Positions 46,570-56,023 are shown, counted from the first letter of the stretch. The stretch is 64,000 bases of DNA from Cecembia lonarensis LW9 (GCF_000298295.1 NZ_AMGM01000001.1:109640-173639), one strand, 5' to 3'. The notes: generated by a model not told the origin, from the letters alone. Made by a program: numbers and translations.

Positions 46570-47213
46570 AGGCTATTCAGTTTCCATTTGTAATATTCCA
46601 ATATAGCCTTTAACTCCTCTGAATTCGCCCTTTTTAATCTAACGCTTACGGAGTTCTGGGCAATCCCCAGTATTTCTCCCAATTCTTGCTGGTTTACTCC
46701 AGGCTTTTCTAGGACTAATTCAATTATCTCCGCAGAACTCAAACTCCATTCATCCATAAACAATAGTCCCAGTCTAATTGGTAAGTTCAGTTCCCTATCA
46801 AAATTTTCCAAAAAGCTCTTTATCAAGATATTCTGAGGACTTTTTTTCAACATTTCAAATGCTTCACCTGAATAAAAATAAGCCTTTCCTGTTCTTTCTC
46901 CTATTTTTTTTGAATTTTCCCCCTTCTCTCCAATCCCAATAGATAACCGGACATCAATGGGAGATTTCCTTTGATTAAACTTTCCACTCTTGATTGCTTT
47001 TATTTTGGATTTTATCCTGATCGCTTTTAGAAGTGCCTCTTCCGGACTAGACTCTATTTGAAAACTATCCCCTCGGAATATCTCCCATGATTCTCCTTCT
47101 TTTCCCCAAGAATCCAATAATTGCCTCAATGGCCTTTGCCAATCTTCTTGATTAAGAAGCTTTCGAGATCCTATGATATCTCCTGTGATTACAGCTGTAA
47201 AATCTTTACTCAT
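46563..47213 (-). CDS. satD: SatD family protein, cyclase-like N-terminus plus HTH
   Basis: 216-aa cytosolic protein of the SatD family, named after the Streptococcus mutans sat (secretion and acid tolerance) operon. The C-terminal part (about 150-205: SSAEIIELVL, NQQELGEILGIAQNSVSVRLKR) is a clear helix-turn-helix. The N-terminal part has VITGDIIGSR (Asp12), EIFRGDSFQ (Asp49), DVRLSIGIG and YFYSGEAFEML, an order that resembles class III nucleotidyl cyclases; this likeness is my inference. First gene of a leftward transcript with DUF3307 and the phosphoesterase. The 28-bp operator-like repeats upstream suggest self-regulation. Confidence 0.85.
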   Translation of the reverse strand: MSKDFTAVITGDIIGSRKLLNQEDWQRPLRQLLDSWGKEGESWEIFRGDSFQIESSPEEALLKAIRIKSKIKAIKSGKFNQRKSPIDVRLSIGIGEKGENSKKIGERTGKAYFYSGEAFEMLKKSPQNILIKSFLENFDRELNLPIRLGLLFMDEWSLSSAEIIELVLEKPGVNQQELGEILGIAQNSVSVRLKRANSEELKAILEYYKWKLNSLC

Positions 47214-47243
47214 ACTTAGATTTAAACCTTTTGATAAACTTTC

Positions 47244-47327
47244 ACTAATTTATAGATATTTTGATTTATCTACTAATTTATAGATATTTTGATTTATCTA
47301 CTAATTTATAGATATTAGTGTATATCT
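47244..47327 (-). promoter_or_regulatory. 28-bp tandem repeats with operator-like inverted repeats
   Basis: Two identical 28-bp units (47244-47271, 47272-47299) and a third diverging after 17 bp (47300-47327) begin with ACTAATTTATAGATATT. Each holds AGATA-N8-TATCT (47254-47271, 47282-47299, 47310-47327); the third extends to ATAGATA-N8-TATCTAT. They begin 31 bp upstream of satD, so a dimeric regulator could bind three times across the promoter. The spacer length of 8 is kept in all three. Confidence 0.75.
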
Positions 47328-47359
47328 ATCAAATAAGTAAAGCATTTCACAGGAGATGA

Positions 47360-50116
47360 TTACTTCAACCTATCCCAATTGATCAGGGCATTCCATACCA
47401 TGGGCGCATCATGGTGATTCAAATAGCGGTGTAAAGGATCAAAAGTAAAGGCCAATACACTTCCTCTACCTACAGGAAGATTGAAAACAGAGCCATGCCC
47501 AACGATTTCCTGCTCGTTCCTTACCATTCCAGCTACCACATAAGGAGGCGTCTTCTCCTCAGACTTTTCCGCTTTTTCGGTTTTCATGTCTTCAGGCAAA
47601 CCCAGGATCTGGCCCTCAAAAGGCACTTCATCTTTTAGAGGTTGATGGCCATACTGCACGAGCATCAAGTCCCTATTGTACTTATCTGTTTGCAGTAAAG
47701 GTCCATTTCCTCTGAAAATCGGAAATGTTTCTGGATAGCCATAAAGCACTGGGTGATCTGTTTTTCTCACTTTAGCCCTCACAATAGATCCAGGATGAAA
47801 CAAGCCTGAGGTATTGACAGGACTCAATTCAGAGGCTATTCCCAATTCCGCCAAAATTGCAGAGGTATTGTCAAAGCTGATCAGCAAGCCTCCTTCTTCT
47901 ACAAATTTTCTCAAGTTCTCAATGCCGCCAAAACCAGGACCTCCTGTCATATCTGAAGTAGATGCAGGGAAACCGTGAGAAGGAAACTCAGCAGTCTTGG
48001 TATAAGGCATGGGGCCAAACTTTTTGTCTACTCCATTGACAAAATTCTTGGCATTGCCCCTAACCCTAGGCAAAATAATCACATCAAATTTCGATTTCAA
48101 TGCTCCTGCTTTAAGGAAATCTTTGTCTATGGATGTGTAGGGAATTCCCCTTTGATCAAAGGTGTAACGCGACCAACCTTCATCTTGGGTATTGTACCAA
48201 GTGTGGTAGATGGCTACCCTTGGCAAATTGACAGCTTTTTGTTGATCAGCAGGAATGCTGGTACTGATGGCCCTAAAATCCAAACCGAAGTCCTGAGCCA
48301 TTTGACTGGCCTGATTGGCATTGATCCTACGGAAAACGATACTTCCTGCGGGTAATGTATCTCCAGAAACAACAGTAGATCCGGTAAGCACTGAGATTTC
48401 AGCATTTCGGTTTTGCCCTTTGATCCAATACAAGGCAGGAAGCACCGTATTCTGCGCATGGTACGGCAATACATAAGTATTTCCTTCTCCAGCTAATTTA
48501 CCTTTATATACTGCATCACTAACCATCAAACGCAAAGCACTTACATCAAAATCTATATCTTCCTTAGCCTCCACTTCGACGCCGTATAAATAGGGCAAGG
48601 TCCAGGCAATGGCATCATAAGGAGGATATTTAGCCTCTTTTGGATAAGCCTGTGGGGTCAATAAAGAAACCGCTAAGTTCCTATAAGGTTGCTCGGAAAG
48701 TATTACAAAAGCTTCTTCATTTTCATGCACTTCAATTCCCTGGACCCTCAATTGATTAGCCAGGTAGGCCACCATTGCTGGGTCTCTTTGTTCCTTGGCT
48801 ATAATGAATGCTTTAGGACCTTCATTTTTACCTTTTTCCAAGCTATTGAATCCTTTCTTATAAAAGTTCCTCAAAAGCAATTGGGAATTCGTGGCAGCAT
48901 AATACAAAGAAGCAATCACCCCTACTTGAGTGTAGTTGATGTTATTTCTAAATGACCAATATACCAATGGTGAAGCTGGATAAGGCCTGTACCATTCTTT
49001 GGAAGAGGCCAGGTCACCTGCAAATCTTGACGTAGAATAATCTCTCAAATAGGTATCAGCCCCGGCATTCCCATAGGTCTCATAAAACCTGCCATTGGAA
49101 TTGTGGTTATTGGCCACCCAAATGCCATAACCAGGCCACCATCCATCATAAAACGCCCAGGTAAAAGCACCAGGCATGCCCTGAGCTGAAACTTCAGCCA
49201 CATCATGATTGGCCATGACCTGCCACTCACTCTGGGTTATAGGATCCACAAAATCATTGTATGGACCTGTACCCGTTGAGATGTACAACAAAGGCACTGA
49301 TTCATGAAGGTCTAACATGACGGTTGGATGGAATTCAAAGAATCCCTTGAAAATAGATTTGGTAATCTCTTGGGATACTTGTAAACCATCCCTGTTATTG
49401 TCATGAAATACGTACTTACCCCAATAAGGTGCAGAGCGTGGAAATCCATCATCAAACTTCTCTCTTCCTTTGGTATGTCGGAAATACCAATCCACCTGTT
49501 TGTCCCAACCATCAGGTTCAGATACCGGGTTGATCACAGTAATTACATTTTCCCTGATGGCTTTGATATCTCCTGCTTCAGAAGTGGCCAATCTGTAGGC
49601 CAGTTCCATTAACATTTCCGGAGCGCCCATTTCGGTCGCGTGCATCCCTGCACTTACATAATAGACGGGTTTGCTGTCCAAAATAATGGCCTCGGCCTGC
49701 TCAGGGCTCGTTTTCCTTGCATCTGCTAATTTTGCCAATTGTCCTTTATAATGTTCCAAACGGTCCATAGATTCTTGGTTGCCTATGACAATCAGATAAA
49801 ATTTTCTCCCTTCCTCGGTCAAACCCATTTCTTGCATATGCACCAATGGAGACGTCTCGGCAAGTTTTTGGTAATACCCATAAATTTCAGAAGTCCTATG
49901 GACGATGCCTTCTGTGCCGATAATATGTCCAAAATGCTTCAAAGGAGAAGGAACCGTTGGATGGTCTACTATGTCCAACAAGGAAGCTGGAAGAAACTTA
50001 TCATCCGTAGTAAATTCCTTGATTTTTTGTACATAGTCCTGATCGATTTGCTGGGCTTTAAGATCAGCAATGGAGATCACTAAGAAAATCCAAATGAAGG
50101 ATAAAATTTTATTCAT
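47360..50116 (-). CDS. M14-family zinc carboxypeptidase, secreted
   Basis: 918-aa secreted metallopeptidase. ATG 50116 is preferred to an ATG 57 nt upstream because it begins a normal signal peptide (KILSFIWIFLVISIADLKAQ). The M14 zinc site HATE (His159, Glu162, in SAGMHATEMGAPE) and VINPVSEPDGWDKQVDW in parts mark the catalytic domain at about 50-400, with DLHESVPLLYIS supplying a third ligand candidate. The C-terminal half (about 620-918) resembles a glutamine-amidotransferase-like domain (VRGNAKNFVNG, FVEEGGLLISFDNTSAIL), usual in large Bacteroidota M14 proteins. Substrate probably peptides or peptidoglycan-like; no operon partner. Confidence 0.9.
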   Translation of the reverse strand: MNKILSFIWIFLVISIADLKAQQIDQDYVQKIKEFTTDDKFLPASLLDIVDHPTVPSPLKHFGHIIGTEGIVHRTSEIYGYYQKLAETSPLVHMQEMGLTEEGRKFYLIVIGNQESMDRLEHYKGQLAKLADARKTSPEQAEAIILDSKPVYYVSAGMHATEMGAPEMLMELAYRLATSEAGDIKAIRENVITVINPVSEPDGWDKQVDWYFRHTKGREKFDDGFPRSAPYWGKYVFHDNNRDGLQVSQEITKSIFKGFFEFHPTVMLDLHESVPLLYISTGTGPYNDFVDPITQSEWQVMANHDVAEVSAQGMPGAFTWAFYDGWWPGYGIWVANNHNSNGRFYETYGNAGADTYLRDYSTSRFAGDLASSKEWYRPYPASPLVYWSFRNNINYTQVGVIASLYYAATNSQLLLRNFYKKGFNSLEKGKNEGPKAFIIAKEQRDPAMVAYLANQLRVQGIEVHENEEAFVILSEQPYRNLAVSLLTPQAYPKEAKYPPYDAIAWTLPYLYGVEVEAKEDIDFDVSALRLMVSDAVYKGKLAGEGNTYVLPYHAQNTVLPALYWIKGQNRNAEISVLTGSTVVSGDTLPAGSIVFRRINANQASQMAQDFGLDFRAISTSIPADQQKAVNLPRVAIYHTWYNTQDEGWSRYTFDQRGIPYTSIDKDFLKAGALKSKFDVIILPRVRGNAKNFVNGVDKKFGPMPYTKTAEFPSHGFPASTSDMTGGPGFGGIENLRKFVEEGGLLISFDNTSAILAELGIASELSPVNTSGLFHPGSIVRAKVRKTDHPVLYGYPETFPIFRGNGPLLQTDKYNRDLMLVQYGHQPLKDEVPFEGQILGLPEDMKTEKAEKSEEKTPPYVVAGMVRNEQEIVGHGSVFNLPVGRGSVLAFTFDPLHRYLNHHDAPMVWNALINWDRLK

Positions 50117-50285
50117 GATGGTGTAGCTTGATTGAAGGTTCAAGCTACAAAAAAACTGTCTTATGAAAATCAAAAAATTATTTGGATGGTGAATAGCAAC
50201 GAGTATTGCCTGTCATTTCAGAAAAAACCAAAAATAAATTCTATTAGAGACAATTTTTACTTACAACTTAGGTGATGAATTTTTC

Positions 50286-51554
50286 TCATTTCAACCAATT
50301 ATCAAACCATTCAAATGCCTCCTGCTGCATTGCGAGGTCAAATTTATGAGGACCAGGGTGAAAGGTACAACGGTACTTATCTGAGGCTCTTGACTTTTTA
50401 AAAATACTGCTTATGATTTCATCTGCCCTTTTCATCTCTTCCAGCGTGAATAAATTGTCTTCAATATCATTGAGCACCATGGTCGGCTTAGGTGCCCTAA
50501 GCGCAAAAATCTCAGGGAAATCCAACTCTCTGGGCAGCATGGGAATATAGGTCATCCAAGTGTGCGTATGGGACTTGTGCAGTAAAAAGTCTGCCCAAGT
50601 GGTCATAAAACCCACACTGATGGCACAGGCTATCCTATCATCCAAGCCCCCCAACATAACAGTCCTCAATCCTCCACCTGACAGCCCGGCACAACCTAAT
50701 CGCTCAGGGTCTACATCAGCCCTTGCAGCCAAAATATCCAATGCAACCTGATCTTCTGCTAAATACACAGCAGGCCAAGAAATGCCTGCACTGAAAAGGG
50801 ATTTGGCCATAATATGCTCGTGATCAGATGCCCAGGAATTGTAAGCATTGATATTTTCCCGCTTGCCCATATCAAAATCTATGATCCCCCTCCTCCTATC
50901 TTCAGTAACATCCTCCAACATCACCCTCCTACTTCCAAAAGCAAAAGCATCATGAACCATCACCACATAGCCCCTCTTGGCCAATTCATTGGCCCAGGCC
51001 TTTCCTTCATAGTATTGCTGATGGTGTTCCTCCACATAATCCGGTAGCCGATGGCTAACTTTACAGATTTTTTCCAAACCCAAAAATTTATTGCCACCAT
51101 GACAGTGTAAGCCTAAGACCGCGGGTAATTTTCCACTCGAATTTTCAGGCTTAAGCACTACTGCCTTAGTAGGATTTCCATAGGGCAACTGGTAGCTGAT
51201 TTCCTCACAGACCAAGCCATCAAAATGATGCACTTGATGAACTTTTACCTTAGGCTTTTCTTCCAGGCCCAAATAACCCATCCTTTCTTTGACTTTGCCA
51301 GAAGCCATAATCCTCCAGGACTCGATGTCATTAAACTCATTCTTCCTAAAAGATGAATCCGGTATTCCATCTAAAAATAGACTTTTAGCCCATGGACCGT
51401 ATTTGCCGAGCTGGTTTTTCTCAAAATCATTTTTCATAAAAGGAAGTGTTTTTCTTGGTGATGGAGCAAATAGACCATCTGTCCAATCAGCAGTAAACAT
51501 ACCCATTCCTGCCAAGGTGGATTGCTTGATGAAATCTCTTCTTTTGTTCCCCAT
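50286..51554 (-). CDS. Alpha/beta hydrolase with Tat-type signal
   Basis: 422-aa exported hydrolase of the dienelactone hydrolase/acetyl-esterase-like superfamily. The N-terminus NKRRDFIKQSTLAGMGMF is a twin-arginine type signal. LPAVLGLHCHGGNKF forms the oxyanion region, LGCAGLSGGGLRTVML carries the nucleophile Ser at about 292, and FHPGPHKFDLAMQQEAFEWF holds the likely catalytic His near the C-terminus. The aminotransferase gene lies 12 nt upstream and is likely co-transcribed. Substrate unknown, perhaps an acetylated or methylated sugar ester. Confidence 0.85.
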   Translation of the reverse strand: MGNKRRDFIKQSTLAGMGMFTADWTDGLFAPSPRKTLPFMKNDFEKNQLGKYGPWAKSLFLDGIPDSSFRKNEFNDIESWRIMASGKVKERMGYLGLEEKPKVKVHQVHHFDGLVCEEISYQLPYGNPTKAVVLKPENSSGKLPAVLGLHCHGGNKFLGLEKICKVSHRLPDYVEEHHQQYYEGKAWANELAKRGYVVMVHDAFAFGSRRVMLEDVTEDRRRGIIDFDMGKRENINAYNSWASDHEHIMAKSLFSAGISWPAVYLAEDQVALDILAARADVDPERLGCAGLSGGGLRTVMLGGLDDRIACAISVGFMTTWADFLLHKSHTHTWMTYIPMLPRELDFPEIFALRAPKPTMVLNDIEDNLFTLEEMKRADEIISSIFKKSRASDKYRCTFHPGPHKFDLAMQQEAFEWFDNWLK

Positions 51555-51566
51555 AATGGGAATAAT

Positions 51567-52739
51567 TTAGGCTTTTTCAGCCAAAATTTTATCAAGGACC
51601 TGAATTAAAGCCTTTATATCCTCCTCCGTATTGTACAAATGCAAAGACAAGCGGATGGCTTTACCCCTGATGGATACAAAAATCTTATTTTCCTTTAAGC
51701 GCTGAATGACCTCCCCGCTTTCCATTCCTTCCGGTAAACCCACCCCAATCAAGTGTTTGGCCCGGAAGTCATCCTCCTCCAACCAAAACCCATTTTCCCT
51801 GAAAAATTGAACCATTGGCTTAGACAAGGTTTCACAATAGCTTTGAATATTTGGTACTCCCCACGCCAGTAATTGCTCCAAAGCAGCATTGAACATAGGC
51901 AGTAGGATGAAATTGCCATATTCGCCGACATTGTACCTTCCTGCACCAGGGGTATAGTCTTCCACATATTCAGTGAGATTGGAAAATTGCTGGGCATTGC
52001 TTCGGTTGACCCAAGTCTCTTCCAATGGCACTCCATGATTGAAGTATTCTGAATAATAAGCAGCCCCGATGGCATAAGGCCCCATCAGCCACTTGTAACC
52101 TGCACAGACCAAGGCATCCACTTGGCATTCCTGCACATCTATAGGTAGCGCTCCTACTGATTGGGTGCCATCCAAAATGAAGAAAGCTTTATTCTCTTTA
52201 CATTTTTGACCGATAGCCTTCAGGTCAAATTGGGTACCATCTGCCCAATGAATGGTGGACATGACCACAACCGCCGTATCCTCATTGATGGCATCCAATA
52301 TCCTTTGGTTCCAGACCTCTCCTCTTCCTTGATTGAATTCCGGTGCGGGAATGGTTTTTAACCGCTTATTATGATCCCTGCACCACTTTTCTATGGCATA
52401 ATAACCACTCGGAAATTCATCAGATACAACTAGCGCAGTATTCCCATTATCCAAAGGCAAATTATTGATGGCGGTGCTCAAACCATAGGAAGCTGCAGGG
52501 ATGATGGCCACCTGTTGGGCTGGACAATTGACCAATTTCCCAAAATTGGCTTTTACTTTTTCCCCAGTCTCAAAAAAGTCCTTGGGTTGAATAGAAGTTG
52601 GGTTTCTCTTCTGTATAAGGGCCTGAATACCGATTTCTTCCACGGAGCGAAGCAAAGGAGACATATATGCCCCGTTAAGGTAATGAATATCTTCTGGAAG
52701 TTGGAAAAGGTGTTTTTGGTTTTTCAAGATGTTTGACAT
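51567..52739 (-). CDS. Class V aminotransferase-fold PLP enzyme
   Basis: 390-aa fold-type I PLP enzyme, of the kynureninase/isopenicillin-epimerase-like branch of the class V family. HYLNGAYMSPLLRSV near the N-terminus, IPAASYGLSTAINNL for the phosphate pocket, VVMSTIHWADGTQFDLKAI, FILDGTQSVGALPIDV with the PLP Asp, and GYKWLMGPYAIG with the Schiff-base Lys. No signal peptide, so cytosolic. Whether it is a cysteine desulfurase, epimerase or aminotransferase cannot be decided from sequence. It precedes the alpha/beta hydrolase gene. Confidence 0.85.
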   Translation of the reverse strand: MSNILKNQKHLFQLPEDIHYLNGAYMSPLLRSVEEIGIQALIQKRNPTSIQPKDFFETGEKVKANFGKLVNCPAQQVAIIPAASYGLSTAINNLPLDNGNTALVVSDEFPSGYYAIEKWCRDHNKRLKTIPAPEFNQGRGEVWNQRILDAINEDTAVVVMSTIHWADGTQFDLKAIGQKCKENKAFFILDGTQSVGALPIDVQECQVDALVCAGYKWLMGPYAIGAAYYSEYFNHGVPLEETWVNRSNAQQFSNLTEYVEDYTPGAGRYNVGEYGNFILLPMFNAALEQLLAWGVPNIQSYCETLSKPMVQFFRENGFWLEEDDFRAKHLIGVGLPEGMESGEVIQRLKENKIFVSIRGKAIRLSLHLYNTEEDIKALIQVLDKILAEKA

Positions 52740-52874
52740 TTTAATTTTTTATTGCCACAAAGGCGGTAAGACACTGAGTTTTTCACTTTCCATACCCGCG
52801 AATTTAGGAAGTTGGGACAGCTACTCTCTCACATCAATATGTGAATTGACTTTTTCAACCCGCAAAAAAGGTAA

Positions 52875-54080
52875 TTATTTGCTGTCATGTCTTATTGGTT
52901 TTCCAAATTGAAGGTCGGCAAAATCCAGAAATCTTTTCCAATCCTCAGAAATAAGATTATGCTGACCTGCTCTGAGGTGATAACCCAAGGATCCTGAATG
53001 GTGAAAATGAGGGGCAAAAACATAATCTTCGGGCAAATCGATCTTTTCATCGTAAAGTTGTTGGTAAACTTGGGAAGCCAGTTTCAGGGAAAGGTATTCC
53101 CCTCTGGGATCAGCCCAAAGGTCCTCCATGGCACTGGCAATATATACTCCTCTTGGAGCGATAGAAGCAATCAATTGATGTTGGTCAAAGGGTAATTTTT
53201 CTTCTTTGCCATTGTAGGCATCAAAATTATCAGTGAACCAGTACGGAAAAACAGTATTGATCCTTTCCACCGTCTCTCCAAACTTTCGTCTGGAAAGAGC
53301 AGCCCCTCCACATCCGGATTCATTGGAATAAGTAAGGGACCATCGGGTATCATTGGCCCCACACCATAAAGCAGCCTTACCTCCTCGGGAATGTCCCACT
53401 ACAGCAGACTTAGAATGGTCAATCAATGGATCCTGCTCAAAATAATCCATGGCACGCATTGCCCCCCATGCCCAAGCACCAAGGCCACGCATGCCATTGG
53501 GTAGTTGCATCTGTTCAGGATACAGTGTAGTTAGAATGCCTTCTGCAAACCTATCTTTATCATCCGGAGAAACATACGCCACATCAAAAATTGCCGCCAC
53601 ATATCCGCTCTGTGTAATTTGCTGAATATCAAAAAACTGATCCTCTTTATTGTTGATCAGGTCTTCCACTTTCCTATGACTGATCAATAATACTACTGGA
53701 AATGGACCATGTCCAACTTTTGGAGAAAACAGGTGTACTGGAATGGTCTGCTTATTGCCATTTCGGGAAACACCGATTTGGACTAGCTTATAAATGGAGA
53801 AGTCAGCATAAGGATGTGTAGTAATCACTTCTTCCTGAAAAGCAATTTCATCAAAGTCATTCGGCAATTGCCCATACATCTCATCCGCAAAAGCTTGAAC
53901 CAGCTCAGGTCTTCGGATGGATTCCCAATCCTCTGTATTTTGAATCCGATTTCCCTCATAAGTCACAAACAGATCTGGAAGCACCAATTTTGGAACCAGG
54001 TTTTCATCATAATTAGCCGTCTGTTGGGAGTGAGCTTGAAGGCAATAGAGCAGGAAAAAAGATAAAATTAGGTTCTTCAT
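52875..54080 (-). CDS. CE15-like glucuronoyl esterase family protein
   Basis: 401-aa secreted alpha/beta hydrolase; signal peptide at about 1-18 (LILSFFLLYCLQAHS). VVGHSRGGKAALW (Ser231) corresponds to the GCSRxGK nucleophile block of carbohydrate esterase 15, with His in place of Cys; SNESGCGGAALSRR, FPYWFTDNF, and the C-terminal PHFHHSGSLGYHLRAGQH with catalytic His follow the same family. CE15 enzymes cleave esters of glucuronic acid in plant cell walls and related uronates. It lies next to the sulfatases and would work with them on a uronate-containing glycan. Confidence 0.87.
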   Translation of the reverse strand: MKNLILSFFLLYCLQAHSQQTANYDENLVPKLVLPDLFVTYEGNRIQNTEDWESIRRPELVQAFADEMYGQLPNDFDEIAFQEEVITTHPYADFSIYKLVQIGVSRNGNKQTIPVHLFSPKVGHGPFPVVLLISHRKVEDLINNKEDQFFDIQQITQSGYVAAIFDVAYVSPDDKDRFAEGILTTLYPEQMQLPNGMRGLGAWAWGAMRAMDYFEQDPLIDHSKSAVVGHSRGGKAALWCGANDTRWSLTYSNESGCGGAALSRRKFGETVERINTVFPYWFTDNFDAYNGKEEKLPFDQHQLIASIAPRGVYIASAMEDLWADPRGEYLSLKLASQVYQQLYDEKIDLPEDYVFAPHFHHSGSLGYHLRAGQHNLISEDWKRFLDFADLQFGKPIRHDSK

Positions 54081-54177
54081 AACTTATGGGATTGGACTTT
54101 TAGAAAACTACAAAAGAATGGATGGAAATTCAAACTGAAAGGACAATTGTTGGATTCCTTCCCATTTTTCGATACAT

Positions 54178-54366
54178 TCACTAGGCATCCCCAAAGTGGT
54201 CATTGGAGAAAATAAAACTTTTCTAGGTGCAGAGGCACTCCTAAAGCAGCATGGCGTGGAAGTCATTGTCCTCAATAATCAGGAATGTATGGAATTGATG
54301 CATGCATTCATTCAAAAAAATCCCAATGAATGGAATGAAGATATTGGGGAGGAAGGCGCTATATAG
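54178..54366 (+). pseudogene. 3' remnant of a cytosine deaminase-family gene
   Basis: The frame reads SLGIPKVVIGENKTFLGAEA, then LLKQHGVEVIVLNNQECMEL and a C-terminus NPNEWNEDIGEEGAI before TAG at 54364. This is the conserved C-terminal third of yeast-type cytosine/nucleoside deaminases (VVIGEN, GVEVxVLxxxEC, P-x-x-WNEDIGE). The zinc site (HAE and PCxxC) is missing: upstream the frame soon meets a stop at 54136-54138, and the leftward CE15 gene begins at 54080. It is therefore a broken gene without a valid start, and cannot encode an active enzyme. Confidence 0.82.
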
Positions 54367-54373
54367 ATTGAAA

Positions 54374-56023
54374 TTACTTTGCTTCAGTTATTTCAGAAGT
54401 CTTATACCCTATCCTCACTGCCCTGGCTACAATTTTTCCTCCAACAGGTATGGGCTGATGATAAAACGACCAATGTTTTCCACCAATCTTGTCCCCAACT
54501 TGATATGCGATGCTAGCTCCCTCAGTTGAAGATGACAAATGCCAAAAGCCATCTTTCTGCACAAATTGAACCACCTCAGTTTCTGGTTGTACCATACCTG
54601 GCCACATCATATTCACCAGGTCATACTCAGGTACAAATCCCAGATCCTTCACTTCCAATTGCCATGTTGAAAGCGCTGCACGCATCTCTTTTAACCTCCC
54701 TTCAAACTCAGGCAAATGGGCCAGATTATTAATCTCATCGGGGTCTTTTTGCAAATCATACAACTCCTCCAAAGGTTTGGTCTTCATAAAAATGTAAGCA
54801 GCACCACCTTCCAACTCACCCCTAAGATCCATCTCAATCAGTGTTTTGGTCATGTCAATCTGTTCCCTATAGGCATTCCGGTATATCAGAGGCAATTCCG
54901 GCCTAAAGTTGCGGATATACACATATCTTCCATCTATCACCGACCTGCTCATATCTACCGCTTCGTCAAATCTGTCAGCCGAACCAAAGGCATATTGATG
55001 AGGTTTCTCTACTTTAAATTCTCCCAAGAAGGCTTTTCCATGCATGTAGCTTGGAGGCTCCAGCCCTGCCAAAGACATAACTGTAGGACCAAGGTCCATC
55101 AAGGAAACAATATCTTCCACCACGGTTCCAGCTCCATAACCATTGGGAAACCTCACCAAAAGCGGTACCCTTAAACCCGAATTCCCGACAGCTCTTTTTT
55201 GCCTCAGCAAAGGACCTCCATGGTCTGACCAAAAGAAAATGATGGTATTGTCCAACAAGCCCTCCTTTTCCAAAGTACTTAGCATTTCACCCACTTGTTG
55301 GTCAAGTTCTAGGATATTGGAATATACCCTCCCTACATCCTGCCTGACTACTGGAATGTCCGGAAAATAATCAGGTAAGGCTACCCTACCCTTATCCGCC
55401 AACATGGGATCTTCTTTCTTCATAAAAACCCTGGATTCATGGGTGACCTCATGGTTGAAAACCGCGAAGAAAGGTTGGCCAGGGTTTCTATTTTTGTAAG
55501 TGGCATCCCGCCCGATTTCATCCCAAGCCGTGATAGGAGAGTTGAATTGGTAATCCGTCTTGGCATTATTGGAGGTGTAATACCCAGCAGCACGCAGGTA
55601 CTCTGTAAAAACTTTCACGTAAGGCGGGGGTACCGCCGCATATTCGGGTACATTTCTACCTTTGATGTCTATAAGTCCATAATAATCCTGATAGGTTTCT
55701 TTTTCAGGCTCCCTAAAGGCATAATGCGGCCCCGTCCGCATATTATGGGTCCCAATGCTCACGGGATACATCCCTGTGATGATGCTGCTTCTGCTTGGTG
55801 CGCAAACTCCAACCGTGGCAAAGGCGTTATAATACGTAATTCCTTCCTTTGCCAAACGATCTATATTGGGAGTATGAATACTCGAATCACCATAAACTGC
55901 TAAGGTGGTACTAATATCTTCTACTGATATCCATAGTATATTAGGATGATCTGTCTGAGCTTGAACCGAAAAAAAGAAAAATAAAGAGAAGGGTATTACC
56001 AGGAATGATTGAATGTTTTTCAT
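54374..56023 (-). CDS. Secreted S1-family sulfatase
   Basis: 549-aa sulfatase. ATG 56023 is chosen over one 54 nt upstream because it begins a good signal peptide (SFLVIPFSLFFFFSVQAQ). NILWISVEDIS supplies the first metal Asp, and GVCAPSRSSIITG holds the CxPSR signature, with Cys74 to be turned into formylglycine. FFWSDHGGPLLRQKRAVGNSG gives the second metal site. The closest general likeness is heparan N-sulfatase-like members of S1. An anaerobic or FGE-type maturase is needed and is not in the window. It should remove sulfate from a polysaccharide outside the cytoplasm. Confidence 0.93.
   Translation of the reverse strand: MKNIQSFLVIPFSLFFFFSVQAQTDHPNILWISVEDISTTLAVYGDSSIHTPNIDRLAKEGITYYNAFATVGVCAPSRSSIITGMYPVSIGTHNMRTGPHYAFREPEKETYQDYYGLIDIKGRNVPEYAAVPPPYVKVFTEYLRAAGYYTSNNAKTDYQFNSPITAWDEIGRDATYKNRNPGQPFFAVFNHEVTHESRVFMKKEDPMLADKGRVALPDYFPDIPVVRQDVGRVYSNILELDQQVGEMLSTLEKEGLLDNTIIFFWSDHGGPLLRQKRAVGNSGLRVPLLVRFPNGYGAGTVVEDIVSLMDLGPTVMSLAGLEPPSYMHGKAFLGEFKVEKPHQYAFGSADRFDEAVDMSRSVIDGRYVYIRNFRPELPLIYRNAYREQIDMTKTLIEMDLRGELEGGAAYIFMKTKPLEELYDLQKDPDEINNLAHLPEFEGRLKEMRAALSTWQLEVKDLGFVPEYDLVNMMWPGMVQPETEVVQFVQKDGFWHLSSSTEGASIAYQVGDKIGGKHWSFYHQPIPVGGKIVARAVRIGYKTSEITEAK

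Noticed and set aside
47244..47327. 28-bp direct repeats as a CRISPR array
   Set aside because: The units abut without spacers and no cas gene is near; operator repeats fit better.
50117..50173. N-terminal extension of the M14 peptidase
   Set aside because: The extra 19 residues would bury a normal signal peptide; the internal ATG fits secretion.
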